Part shown: positions 1 to 7,363 of the stretch, piece by piece | How positions within the stretch are numbered: position 1 is the first letter of the stretch | How the letters are laid out: each line of letters opens with the position of its first letter | From: Chloroflexota bacterium | Lineage (GTDB): Bacteria; Chloroflexota; Anaerolineae; Promineifilales; Promineifilaceae | DNA: 17,490 nucleotides | Direction: 5' to 3' | Assembly (NCBI GenBank): GCA_008501785.1 | Contig: QQUD01000703.1 | Coordinates: 1-17,490, forward strand | The notes under the pieces: model-generated | What the model was told of the DNA's origin: nothing | What the model saw: the letters and a program-made list of their open reading frames with translations, nothing else | The model's database searches: none | Made by a program: the position numbers and the translations under genes

Positions 1-245
1 TTACGGCTGAACGTAAAGATGTGCTGCTGCTGCCCAATCGCGCCATCACCACCAATTTAGAAACGGGCGAATCGTTTGTCAATCTGGTGCAAACTGGCGC
101 AGAGGGCGAAACAGTGACACAGGTTCCCATTTCGGTGGGTACACGCAACAGCCAATACAGCGAAATTTTAGATGGGTTGCAAGATGGGGATCAGGTGCGA
201 ATTATTGCAGCGCCACCACCAACTGAAGATATTTTTGGGGAATAA
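1..245 (+). CDS. MacA/HlyD-type efflux adaptor subunit, C-terminal end (partial)
   Basis: This is the 3' end of a gene that begins left of the window; the frame is open from base 3 and ends with TAA at 243-245. The visible ~80 residues include VLLLPNRAI followed by a beta-rich stretch and a closing GLQDGDQV segment. This pattern is typical of the membrane-proximal C-terminal part of periplasmic adaptor (membrane fusion) proteins that work with MacB-type ABC transporters. The adaptor would link the permease to the outside of the cell. The next ATG is one base after the stop codon and an ABC ATPase and FtsX-type permease follow, which strongly supports the assignment. The GTG at 21 is an internal codon, not a start. 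The family call comes from pattern plus context; the substrate cannot be told. Confidence 0.75.
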   Translation, partial: TAERKDVLLLPNRAITTNLETGESFVNLVQTGAEGETVTQVPISVGTRNSQYSEILDGLQDGDQVRIIAAPPPTEDIFGE

Positions 246-246
246 G

Positions 247-936
247 ATGATTACTTTACAAGATATTAGCAAAATTTATCAGATGGGTACGCAAACTGTA
301 CACGCGCTGCGTCATGTCAATTTGCACATCGGCACAGGTGAACATGTCGCCATTATGGGGCCGTCTGGCTCTGGCAAAAGCACGTTGATGAATATGATTG
401 GCTGTCTGGATATTCCCAGTGAGGGCCGTTACTTCCTCGATGAGATTGATGTGAGCGACATGAATGATGATCAGCAGGCACAAGTGCGCAATCAGCGCAT
501 TGGGTTTGTGTTTCAGCAGTTTAATTTGTTGTCGCGCACACCCGCTTTGAAGCAGGTGGCGCTGCCGTTGATGTATGGCGGTTACGGCCGTTCCGAACGC
601 AACCAAAAAGCAGAAGCAGCCCTCGCCTCGGTTGGACTAGGCGACCGCATCGACCACCGGCCTGACGAACTTTCGGGTGGTCAGCAGCAGCGGGTAGCGA
701 TTGCTCGTGCGCTGGTGACACAGCCCAGCATCATTTTGGCTGATGAACCAACGGGGGCGCTGGATTCTACCTCTGGGGAAGAAATTATGAATCTGTTTGA
801 CGACCTACACAACCAGGGCATCACCATCATCATGGTCACACATGACCAGGATGTGGCAAATCGAGCCAAACGAACGGTCTGGTTGAAAGACGGCCGTATT
901 ATCAGTGATAAAGTAAATGGAACATCAAAATCATGA
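247..936 (+). CDS. ABC transporter ATP-binding protein (MacB/LolD-type)
   Basis: This 229-residue nucleotide-binding subunit powers the neighbouring permease from the cytoplasm. Starting at ATG 247, Walker A GPSGSGKST is at about residues 38-46, the Q-loop FQQ at about 89-91, the signature LSGGQQQR at about 142-149, Walker B IILADEPT at about 162-169 and the H-loop THD at about 198-200. All key residues are present and the length is normal for the MacB/LolD group. A longer reading frame from 172 would run through the end of the adaptor gene and add an unrelated leader, so 247 is preferred; no strong ribosome site is seen, which suggests translational coupling to the adaptor stop at 245. It overlaps the permease start by ATGA (933-936). 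Two copies of the ACGGCCGT palindrome lie inside it and encode ordinary residues (GYGRSER and DGRI). Confidence 0.92.
   Translation: MITLQDISKIYQMGTQTVHALRHVNLHIGTGEHVAIMGPSGSGKSTLMNMIGCLDIPSEGRYFLDEIDVSDMNDDQQAQVRNQRIGFVFQQFNLLSRTPALKQVALPLMYGGYGRSERNQKAEAALASVGLGDRIDHRPDELSGGQQQRVAIARALVTQPSIILADEPTGALDSTSGEEIMNLFDDLHNQGITIIMVTHDQDVANRAKRTVWLKDGRIISDKVNGTSKS
584..591. repeat. Iterated palindrome ACGGCCGT, copy 1
   Basis: The copy lies inside the ABC ATPase gene, in context TACGGCCGTT, coding G-Y-G-R. G+T is 28/40 on the left and 12/40 on the right: a sharp switch. Confidence 0.85.
890..897. repeat. Iterated palindrome ACGGCCGT, copy 2
   Basis: The copy lies near the end of the ABC ATPase gene, coding D-G-R. 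G+T is 20/40 left and 16/40 right: a weak switch. Confidence 0.75.
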
Positions 937-2156
937 ATTTAAGTGAAAGTTTTTTATCCGCATTAGATAGTTTAGCCGCCAATAAGCTGCGCTCGGTGCT
1001 GACGATGTTGGGCGTGATTATCGGCGTGGCGGCAGTGATTGCACTGCTTTCGATTGGTAATGGCGTGTCTGGCAGTGTCAGCAACGAAATTCAATCGTTG
1101 GGTACTAATTTAATAGCTGTATGGCCTCATATTGAGGAAGATGCGGTTGATTATCAACTGTTGAGCATGGGAGATGTCAACGCATTAGCCGATCCAAACA
1201 ATGCACCTGCTATCAAACTGGTAGCAGCGCAGGTTGACTTGCAGGAGCGGGTCCAGTTTGGTCGCCGCAGCAAGTCGGCTCCGGTGCTGGGCGTGTCCGC
1301 AAACTTTTTCGAGGTCAATAATTTGATAAAGCTGGAGGCAGGCGGATTGTTCCACGAGAGTGATATGTTGCTGCGTTCCCGCGTGATGGTGTTGGGCGCG
1401 GAGATTGCCAAACATTTGTTTAAAGATGCGTCGCCCATCGGTCAGCAAGTGCGTATGGGCGATACAACCTATGATGTGATTGGCGTTTTGGAAAAACAGG
1501 GCGTTACCCGTGCTGAACACAATGCACAGGTGTTTGTGCCGATTACAACGGCGCATGGGCGCTTGTTTACGGAGCGCACGCGCTCAGGTGACTTAGCCAT
1601 TACGGCAATTACGCTGCAAGCAGTGGATGAAGGGGTGACGAAAACGGCCGTTACTCAAGTCACCAACATCTTGCGCGACCAGCACAACATCACCAACGGC
1701 AAACCGGATGATTTTCGCATGTTGAGCCAGCAAGATTTGCTCAAAAGTTTTCAGCAAATCACACGCACACTGCAAATCTTTTTGGGGGCCATTGCGGGTA
1801 TCTCGCTGGTTGTAGGCGGCATTGGCATCATGAATATCATGCTCGTCAGCGTCACCGAGCGCACCCGTGAAATTGGCATTCGCAAAGCGTTGGGTGCATT
1901 GCGCCGCGATATCTTGAGTCAATTTTTGATTGAATCGCTGCTGTTAAGCTTGATGGGCGGCATTATCGGGGTGCTGCTGGGCTGGGGAATCTCTACAATT
2001 GCCGGTCAGCTAAACACAGAAATGCAACCGATTATGAAACTTGACACGGTTGTGATGGCAACAAGTTTTGCCGCTGGTGTGGGGCTAGTTTTTGGCATTT
2101 ATCCAGCCTGGCGTGCGGCTAGTTTGCGGCCAATTGAGGCACTCCGATATGAGTAG
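933..2156 (+). CDS. MacB/FtsX-family ABC transporter permease
   Basis: This 407-residue inner-membrane permease has the MacB layout. It has one N-terminal membrane helix (about residues 16-42, after LAANKLRSVLTMLGV), a large extracytoplasmic core domain (about 45-270), and a C-terminal FtsX block of three helices (about 279-400) containing TREIGIRKALGA and the closing RAASLRPIEALRYE typical of this family. With the ATPase and adaptor it would form a mechanotransmission-type efflux pump for a peptide, antibiotic or lipid-like substrate; the real substrate is unknown. The start overlaps the ATPase stop (ATGA), so translation is coupled. An AACGGCCGTT palindrome at 1643-1652 encodes TAV, and the base style changes there from G/T-rich to A/C-rich. 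A non-coding stretch of about 280 bases follows, with no clear terminator hairpin. Confidence 0.92.
   Translation: MNLSESFLSALDSLAANKLRSVLTMLGVIIGVAAVIALLSIGNGVSGSVSNEIQSLGTNLIAVWPHIEEDAVDYQLLSMGDVNALADPNNAPAIKLVAAQVDLQERVQFGRRSKSAPVLGVSANFFEVNNLIKLEAGGLFHESDMLLRSRVMVLGAEIAKHLFKDASPIGQQVRMGDTTYDVIGVLEKQGVTRAEHNAQVFVPITTAHGRLFTERTRSGDLAITAITLQAVDEGVTKTAVTQVTNILRDQHNITNGKPDDFRMLSQQDLLKSFQQITRTLQIFLGAIAGISLVVGGIGIMNIMLVSVTERTREIGIRKALGALRRDILSQFLIESLLLSLMGGIIGVLLGWGISTIAGQLNTEMQPIMKLDTVVMATSFAAGVGLVFGIYPAWRAASLRPIEALRYE
1643..1652. repeat. Iterated palindrome AACGGCCGTT, copy 3
   Basis: The copy lies inside the MacB-type permease gene, coding T-A-V. G+T is 21/40 left and 12/40 right. Confidence 0.85.
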
Positions 2157-2438
2157 AATGGGATTTGTCTGAGCTTTGCGACTGATTTATATTCCTCACT
2201 TGTTTAGCAACCTCACCAAAAGGAAAATCAATATTTCATCTGCTTACGCTTATTTTGTGGGCAATTCGAATTTTATCCAGCATATTTGTAAGAAAAACCG
2301 ATATTTCATGTTATCCTATACTTATTGTCCATTAATTTGTCAATTTGGGGATTAATCAAGCAATGCTTAAAAAAACCTCGCAAACAATTTACTTGTTAAT
2401 GTTATCTAGCTGCCCATTATTTACTAAGGATGGCAATA
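2157..2438. other. Non-coding, AT-rich leader before the signalling operon
   Basis: I see no gene here. The nonamer ATATTTCAT occurs exactly twice (2231-2239 and 2301-2309), 70 bases apart, and each copy is followed by a loosely similar CTTATT-containing stretch. TATACT at 2317-2322 could be a -10 box but lacks a matching -35 at a normal distance. The region probably carries the promoter of the kinase operon that follows. Confidence 0.4.
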
Positions 2439-3980
2439 ATGTCCAAAGAGAATTCTATTCAGAATTGGCTTGCGTCAAGAAAATCCGAAAACCTTTTTGA
2501 AGAACTCCTAGAGTCTGCGCCGGATGCTGTCCTCATTGTCGATAATCGAGGGAAAATCGTTCTGATTAATGCGCAAACAGAAAGATTATTTGGTTATAAA
2601 AGGATTGAACTAATTGGCCAATCGGTTGAACGATTGTTGCCAGAACGATTTCGTCAAGGCCATCTTGGATTGCGTACTGGATATATTGACGATCCTCAAG
2701 TCCGCCCAATGGGTTCTGGATTAAATCTTTTCGCACAACATAAAAATGGCAGTGAAATTCCAGTTGAGATTAGCCTTAGCCCATTAGAAACCGAAGCAGG
2801 TTTGTTGATATCCAGCACGATTCGAGATATTACGCCTCGGGTTCAAATCGAAAAAGAGCTACGAGCAGCTCGCGAGGAGTTAGAGGTACGTGTTGCCCAA
2901 CGTACAGCAGAGCTAGATCGTTTCTTCTCACTATCCTTAGATATGCTTTGCATCGCTGGCTTAGATGGGTATTTCAAACGGCTTAATCCGGCTTGGGAGA
3001 GCACATTGACCTTTACTCAAGAAGAACTCACCGCACAACCCTTTATCAATTTTGTGCATCCAGATGATCAAGAAGCAACAATCAAAGAGGCAGCCAATCT
3101 TGGTAAAGCTGGCCACGTAACCATTTCATTTGAGAATCGGTATCAAATTAAAGGAGGAGAATGGCGCTGGTTGCTGTGGAGCGCAGTTGGATACCCGGAA
3201 GAGTCTCTCATCTATGCCGCAGCCAGGGATATCACTGAGCGTAAGCAGATGGAAGAAGATCTGAAAAAAGCCACCGATAAAGCCCTTGAAGCTGACCGAT
3301 TGAAATCAGCCTTTTTAGCCTCCATGTCACATGAATTACGCACCCCATTAAACTCCATCATTGGGTTTACAGGAGCTTTACTCCGGGGCTATGTTGGCCC
3401 AATTGAACCCGAGCAGGAAAAGCTCTTAAAAATGGTAGCTGAAAGCAGCCACCACTTACTCGCTTTGATCAACGATGTCTTGGATATTTCAAAAATTGAG
3501 GCCGATCAGATCAAGATTAGCAAAAACCTGTTTTCTTTCCCTCAAACCGTGGAAAAAACAGCGAAAGCGATGCGAGAAGCAGCGAAAGCGAAAGGATTGT
3601 CATTATCAGTTTCTGTGGCCCCTGAAATTGAAGCGATTCATAGCGACCTAAGACGAGTTGAGCAAATTCTTCTAAACCTGGTGAACAATGCTATCAAGTT
3701 TACGGATCAAGGAGAGATAAAAATAATTGCAACCCGGGATTTAAATTATATTGAAACCAAGATAATCGATACTGGCATTGGGATCAAACCTGATGATTTA
3801 GATAAATTATTTAAACCCTTTGTCCAGGTTGATACTGGACTTGACCGAATATATGAGGGTACCGGGTTAGGCTTATCCATTTGCAAAAAATTGGTCAACT
3901 TACTAGGTGGCGAGATATGGGTAGAAAGCAAATGGGGTAGTGGCAGCACATTTACTTTCACATTACCGATCAAAGAATGA
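2439..3980 (+). CDS. Cytoplasmic PAS-PAS sensor histidine kinase
   Basis: This 513-residue kinase has no membrane helix or signal peptide. In order it has PAS domain 1 (about residues 17-135, ending in an IRDITPRVQIEKELR boundary), a short coiled coil (136-160), PAS domain 2 of the PAS_3 type (about 160-270, with NPAWESTL and AARDITERKQMEEDL), HisKA with the phospho-acceptor His298 in SMSHELRTPLNS, and a HATPase domain with N-box NNAIKF (416-421), G1 DTGIGI (444-449) and G2 GTGLGL (474-479). All catalytic motifs are intact. An upstream ATG at 2430 touches the AAGGA sequence (2426-2430), so the second ATG at 2439, eight bases from AAGGA, is the better start. It heads a tight operon with two receiver proteins and has no receiver of its own, so it likely phosphorylates them. 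The signal is unknown. Confidence 0.9.
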   Translation: MSKENSIQNWLASRKSENLFEELLESAPDAVLIVDNRGKIVLINAQTERLFGYKRIELIGQSVERLLPERFRQGHLGLRTGYIDDPQVRPMGSGLNLFAQHKNGSEIPVEISLSPLETEAGLLISSTIRDITPRVQIEKELRAAREELEVRVAQRTAELDRFFSLSLDMLCIAGLDGYFKRLNPAWESTLTFTQEELTAQPFINFVHPDDQEATIKEAANLGKAGHVTISFENRYQIKGGEWRWLLWSAVGYPEESLIYAAARDITERKQMEEDLKKATDKALEADRLKSAFLASMSHELRTPLNSIIGFTGALLRGYVGPIEPEQEKLLKMVAESSHHLLALINDVLDISKIEADQIKISKNLFSFPQTVEKTAKAMREAAKAKGLSLSVSVAPEIEAIHSDLRRVEQILLNLVNNAIKFTDQGEIKIIATRDLNYIETKIIDTGIGIKPDDLDKLFKPFVQVDTGLDRIYEGTGLGLSICKKLVNLLGGEIWVESKWGSGSTFTFTLPIKE

Positions 3981-3990
3981 GGAATTAACG

Positions 3991-4356
3991 ATGAGTAAGA
4001 AAGTCCTGGTTATTGAGGATAACGAAAAGAATATTTATTTGGTGACACTAATCTTAGAACAACATGGTTACCAGGTATTTCAAGCACGTGATGGCATTAA
4101 TGGGATAAAAAAGGCTGAAACAATCAACCCAAATTTGATATTGCTAGACATCCAACTCCCTGGTCTTAATGGGTACGCTGTCGCCCGTAGAATTCGGTCG
4201 GTGCCCAAACTTGAACACACTCCCATTATAGCGGTGACGTCTTTTGCAATGGTTGGTGACCGTGAAAAAGCTTTTGAAGCAGGTTGCACTGGCTATATCG
4301 AAAAACCAATCAATTTAGATACATTTATAGAAGAGGTTGAAAATAGCTTTTCCTAG
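3991..4356 (+). CDS. DivK/CheY-like single-domain response regulator
   Basis: This 121-residue protein consists of one receiver domain only. The acidic pair is in VIEDNEKN (Asp10 with Glu9), the phospho-acceptor is Asp53 in LLDIQLPG, the switch residues are Thr83/Ser84 and the conserved lysine is Lys105 in EKP. The sequence style resembles DivK-type relay proteins. The start is ATG 3991, preceded by GAGGA seven bases upstream; a longer frame from 3940 would overlap the kinase gene and lacks a ribosome site. It begins 10 bases after the kinase stop, so it is almost certainly a direct partner: it takes phosphate from the kinase and acts by protein contact, since it has no DNA-binding or enzyme domain. 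Confidence 0.9.
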   Translation: MSKKVLVIEDNEKNIYLVTLILEQHGYQVFQARDGINGIKKAETINPNLILLDIQLPGLNGYAVARRIRSVPKLEHTPIIAVTSFAMVGDREKAFEAGCTGYIEKPINLDTFIEEVENSFS

Positions 4357-4382
4357 CTGGTCTTTATTTGGCAAGGTAAATT

Positions 4383-5450
4383 ATGAAGAAGATACTGGTC
4401 GTTGATGATAATAAAACGAATCTATATGTGCTCCAGCTCTGGCTTAAAGGAAATGGTTATCAGGTCGAAACCGCAATGCATGGCCGGGAGGCACTTGAAT
4501 ATGCCCGTCGTGCAGCGCCACTTATGATTATCTCTGATATTCTGATGCCGGTTATGGATGGTTTTGCATTGTGCAGAGAGTGGAAGAAAGACGATCTTCT
4601 CAAGACAATCCCTTTTGTATTCTACACAGCAACTTACACTGATCCTCAAGATGAGGAATTTGCTCTTAGCCTAGGTGCAGAACGATTCATCATAAAACCG
4701 CAAGAACCAGATGATTTCATGGCAATCATTAAAGAAGTTATGGCAGCACACGAAGCTGGAGAACTTACCGTTCGTCCTCTACCAGAAACAGCGGATGAGA
4801 TTTTTTACGAAGAGTATGATCGGACCTTGATCCGAAAATTAGAAGATAAATTGACACAACTTGAGGAAATTAATCTGGCTTTATTGAAAAGCGAAGGACG
4901 CTTGAAATTAGCGCTCAGCGCTGGCAAAATGGGTTCCTTTGATTGGGACATGGAAACTGATCATGTGATATGGTCTGATGGGTATTTCCATCTTCTTGGT
5001 TACAAGCCAGGTGATATCGAACCAAGTTATAAAATCTGGGCAGAACATGTCCATCCAAGTGATTTATCGAAAATTGAAGCCGCCATAAATAACTCGCGAG
5101 ATGATAATGGCGAATATCAGAGCGAGTATCGTGTCTTTTGGCCGGATCGTTCAGTGCATTGGTTGGAGGGGCGCTGGTCTATTAGCTATGATAATGGTAG
5201 AGCAATTCGCATGTTTGGCATCATTATTGACATTACCAAACGAAAGAAAGCGGATGAAGAATTGAAACATTATCAAGAACATCTCGAAGAATTAGTTAAA
5301 GAACGAACTGAAAAGTTAAATACTTTGGTCAGCTTAATGGCTGGACGCGAAGTACGCATGGCAGATTTAAAGAAAGTGATCAAGCAATTGCGTTCTCAGA
5401 TTTTGCAGGTAGGGATGAAACCAGTAGCGGATGACCCTCTTCTTGATTAA
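4383..5450 (+). CDS. Response regulator with receiver and PAS domains, no output enzyme
   Basis: This protein has 355 residues. The N-terminal receiver (about residues 1-120) has phospho-acceptor Asp52 in ISDILMPVMDG, Thr82 and Lys105. A charged helical linker (about 140-172) leads to a PAS_3-type domain (about 173-290, with GSFDWDMETD, HPSD and IIIDITKRKKADEEL), then a coiled coil (about 288-312). The tail, beginning MAGREVRMADLKKVI at about 325, is of a kind I recall at the end of other PAS signalling proteins; this is memory, not a search. HisKA, HATPase, GGDEF and DNA-binding domains are all absent. The ribosome site AAGG (4373-4376) is six bases from the ATG, and the gene is 26 bases after the single receiver. 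It may be an adaptor or second sensor in the relay, or a kinase that lost its catalytic half. Confidence 0.85.
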   Translation: MKKILVVDDNKTNLYVLQLWLKGNGYQVETAMHGREALEYARRAAPLMIISDILMPVMDGFALCREWKKDDLLKTIPFVFYTATYTDPQDEEFALSLGAERFIIKPQEPDDFMAIIKEVMAAHEAGELTVRPLPETADEIFYEEYDRTLIRKLEDKLTQLEEINLALLKSEGRLKLALSAGKMGSFDWDMETDHVIWSDGYFHLLGYKPGDIEPSYKIWAEHVHPSDLSKIEAAINNSRDDNGEYQSEYRVFWPDRSVHWLEGRWSISYDNGRAIRMFGIIIDITKRKKADEELKHYQEHLEELVKERTEKLNTLVSLMAGREVRMADLKKVIKQLRSQILQVGMKPVADDPLLD

Positions 5451-5494
5451 TAAGATGAATTTTAAACTCGTATAAAGCCTTGGTGCTGACGTAG

Positions 5495-5662
5495 TGGGTG
5501 TCGCTCCCCACAACAGGTCTCGCCAATCGCATTTACGCGTCAAAGGATGTTGTTATGCGCATTGCGAAGGGGCACGATGAGGCACTCCATGATGCAAGAG
5601 CCGAATCTATTGCAGCTCCGTTGGCTTATGTGGCAGGTGTGTTATCCGTCAATATTTGTTAG
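5495..5662 (+). pseudogene. Phosphotransferase (APH-type) N-terminal fragment
   Basis: The frame from 5495 to the TAG at 5660-5662 reads TGLANRIYASKDVVMRIAK and then GHDEALHDARAESIAAPLAY. This resembles the N-lobe of aminoglycoside phosphotransferase-like kinases, with the invariant-lysine strand (VVMRIAK) and the following helix with its glutamate (ESIAAPLAYVAGV). Only ~50 residues remain: there is no start codon in frame, a TAG lies just upstream (5492-5494), and the catalytic loop and all of the C-lobe are missing. It directly abuts a fragment of an unrelated gene. The homology call is from pattern recognition and should be confirmed by a protein search. Confidence 0.55.
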
Positions 5663-5704
5663 TCGGAACACTAGAAGTAATTATGATACAGGGAAAAAAG
5701 CTAA

Positions 5705-5917
5705 TTTCTGGAAGATTATGGTATGGGCTGGGAGAAACAAGAATATGAAGGTGTTGAAATGAAATTTTACGCAGGCGCTTATGATGATTTTGCCAGTATC
5801 ATCGGCTTTGTACCTGAGTTTGATGTTGGTTTTGTTATTTTATTGAACAGTGAAGAGGCGGGAGAGAATTTGATAGAGAATGCGCCGTTTGTGTTATTAG
5901 ATATTGAGCAACATTAA
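5705..5917 (+). pseudogene. Serine beta-lactamase-family hydrolase, C-terminal fragment
   Basis: The frame after the TAA at 5702-5704 reads LEDYGMGWEKQEYEG and continues with a YAGAYDDFASIIGFVPE segment and GFVILLNSEE. This is the pattern of the last part of class C beta-lactamase-like serine hydrolases: a YG-GW strand, then a GG-x-x-GF-like strand and a VVVLxN strand. The catalytic SxxK and YxN parts are absent, so only ~70 residues of a usual 350-500 remain. The canonical G-G pair before the glycine-phenylalanine step is changed here (AGAYDDF). The TAA stop at 5915-5917 touches the ATG of the MFS gene, so the intact gene may once have been translationally coupled to it. Confidence 0.6.
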
Positions 5918-7216
5918 ATGAACACAGTTGTCTCAAACAAACTAACACAGCGCTACAGTTGGGCCAGAAAAACCCCCTTCTTCTACGGATGGGTAGTCGT
6001 CTCCATTGCCTCGTTGTCTATGTTCGCAACCACGCCCGGTCAATCTGATACATTTTCAATCTTCATGGATTCGTTCGTCAATGAATTTGGCTGGAGCCGC
6101 ACATTTATCTCCTCACTTTTCTCAGGTGCCACCTTGTTATCAGGGTGCTTGATGTTCTTCGCCGGTCGCATTGTGGATCGAATTGGCGCAAAATGGGCGG
6201 CCATCCTTTCTGCCACCATTCTGGGCACAGCTTGCGTAATTCTGAGCTTTGTCGTTTCACCATTGATGTTATTTATGGGTTTCTTTCTAGCCCGTTTTTC
6301 TGGAAAAGGGAGCCTGGATTTATCCGCAAGCACATTGGCACCCCAATGGTTTATCAAACGTCGCGCTTTTTCTATCATGCTCGTTGGCCTTGGCGGCACC
6401 GCAGGTGGCGTCATATTCCCGCTGCTCAACACGTATTTAATCAACACCTACGGCTGGCGTGAGGCCTATCGTTTGCTGGCTGGCGGTTTATGGCTCATCT
6501 TCATTCCAATTGTCCTTCTCTTCTTAATAAACCGTCCCGAAGATGCTGGTCTTCATCCTGACAACAAACTATCAACCGGAAAAGATACCCCATCGAAAGA
6601 TTCCGACGCTGAAGTTTTTGTGGATAATGAAGTCTCTTTGACACAAGGTCAGGCGCTGCGCACTTCCGCCTTTTGGATTGTTACTTTAAGTGTATTCCAG
6701 GCATCCTTGGTCGGCACGGGTGTCACGTTACATTTTGTATCTATCTTTAACGAGTTAGGTCATTCGATGACCTTCGCAGCGCAAATCTTGAGTATGAAAA
6801 CGCTTGTTGCTTTTGTTACTGTCATTTTAGCGGGTTTGGTTCTCGATAAGATTAAGCGTCAACATTTTGTTTTGGCTTTGGCTTGTTTGGTCCAGACAGG
6901 CGGATTAATTATGCTGGCCTATTTAAAAAGTGTGCCGATGGCGTACTTGTACACGCTGGTGAGTGGCATTTCTGGGGCGCTCCTCGCGTTCAGTGTTGGC
7001 GTGCTCAAACCAAATCTGTTTGGCAGACGTTATTTAGGGGGAATTTTGGGAGTCGTGATGGCTATTAATGTGATCGGCTCGGCCATTGGACCGCTTGTTT
7101 TTGGGGCAGCTTTTGACATCTTCTATGGCTATCGAGAAGTTATTTTGTTATCGATGGTGCTGCCGTTTGTAACGGCCGTTTTAAGTCTAACAATTCGCAA
7201 ACCCGTTTTAAATTGA
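5918..7216 (+). CDS. MFS transporter (monocarboxylate/oxalate-formate antiporter-like)
   Basis: This 432-residue integral membrane protein has about 12 hydrophobic segments. The opening FFYGWVVVSIASLSMFATT and the FxxFxxEFGWSRTFISSLFS segment are typical of MCT-like major facilitator proteins. The A-motif-like loop GRIVDRIGAKWA lies between helices 2 and 3, and a hydrophilic central loop sits near residues 205-245. The substrate is likely a small organic acid, but this is inferred from family only. The ATG follows the stop of the beta-lactamase-family remnant with no gap, and there is no clear ribosome site, so expression may depend on the old upstream frame. The left half of the gene is A/C-rich on the coding strand and the right half G/T-rich up to the AACGGCCGTT palindrome at 7171-7180, after which the style flips again. 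A strong hairpin follows the stop. Confidence 0.88.
   Translation: MNTVVSNKLTQRYSWARKTPFFYGWVVVSIASLSMFATTPGQSDTFSIFMDSFVNEFGWSRTFISSLFSGATLLSGCLMFFAGRIVDRIGAKWAAILSATILGTACVILSFVVSPLMLFMGFFLARFSGKGSLDLSASTLAPQWFIKRRAFSIMLVGLGGTAGGVIFPLLNTYLINTYGWREAYRLLAGGLWLIFIPIVLLFLINRPEDAGLHPDNKLSTGKDTPSKDSDAEVFVDNEVSLTQGQALRTSAFWIVTLSVFQASLVGTGVTLHFVSIFNELGHSMTFAAQILSMKTLVAFVTVILAGLVLDKIKRQHFVLALACLVQTGGLIMLAYLKSVPMAYLYTLVSGISGALLAFSVGVLKPNLFGRRYLGGILGVVMAINVIGSAIGPLVFGAAFDIFYGYREVILLSMVLPFVTAVLSLTIRKPVLN
7171..7180. repeat. Iterated palindrome AACGGCCGTT, copy 4
   Basis: The copy lies near the end of the MFS gene, coding T-A-V. G+T is 28/40 left and 17/40 right. It is the first copy after a 5.5-kb motif-free stretch. 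Confidence 0.85.
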
Positions 7217-7229
7217 CACCGAGTTTACA

Positions 7230-7260
7230 GAATGGTCCAATCTTGAAGATTGGACCATTC
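7230..7260 (+). terminator. Perfect 15-bp hairpin after the MFS gene
   Basis: The left arm 7230-7244 (GAATGGTCCAATCTT) is exactly complementary to 7246-7260 with one base between, so in RNA the innermost pairs open to form a short loop. It lies 13 bases after the MFS stop codon. There is no T-tract after it, so it may stop transcription weakly, protect the mRNA 3' end, or act in both directions. Confidence 0.6.
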
Positions 7261-7298
7261 TCGCCAAGTTAAAAACCCTCAGCCCCCCTCTACAACTC

Positions 7299-7331
7299 CT
7301 TCAGAACTTCTTCAGAACTCCATCCTACAAT
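7299..7331 (+). promoter_or_regulatory. OmpR/PhoB-type 11-base direct repeat next to a -10 box
   Basis: CTTCAGAACTT (7299-7309) and CTTCAGAACTC (7310-7320) are head-to-tail repeats with an 11-base period. TACAAT at 7326-7331 is a good -10 box, and there is no normal -35 box because the repeats occupy its place. This is the usual layout of class II promoters activated by winged-helix response regulators. A ribosome site and the small membrane gene follow within about 35 bases. The OmpR-family regulator at 15018 is one candidate to bind here; that link is a guess. Confidence 0.6.
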
Positions 7332-7363
7332 CGAACTATCTATAACAAACAAGGAGTCACCCA

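Noticed and set aside
256..606. Minus-strand frame of 116 codons opposite the ABC ATPase
   Set aside because: It lies wholly opposite a gene with all ABC motifs, has no recognisable domain, and is a complementary-strand shadow.
2286..2322. Sigma-70 promoter before the PAS kinase (TTGTAA ... TATACT)
   Set aside because: The boxes are 25 bases apart, too far for a normal promoter; kept only as a possible -10 in the spacer entry.
5547..5762. A 71-codon frame in the spacer as a small gene
   Set aside because: The other frames of the same DNA match parts of two known families, so this one is a shadow across two gene fragments.
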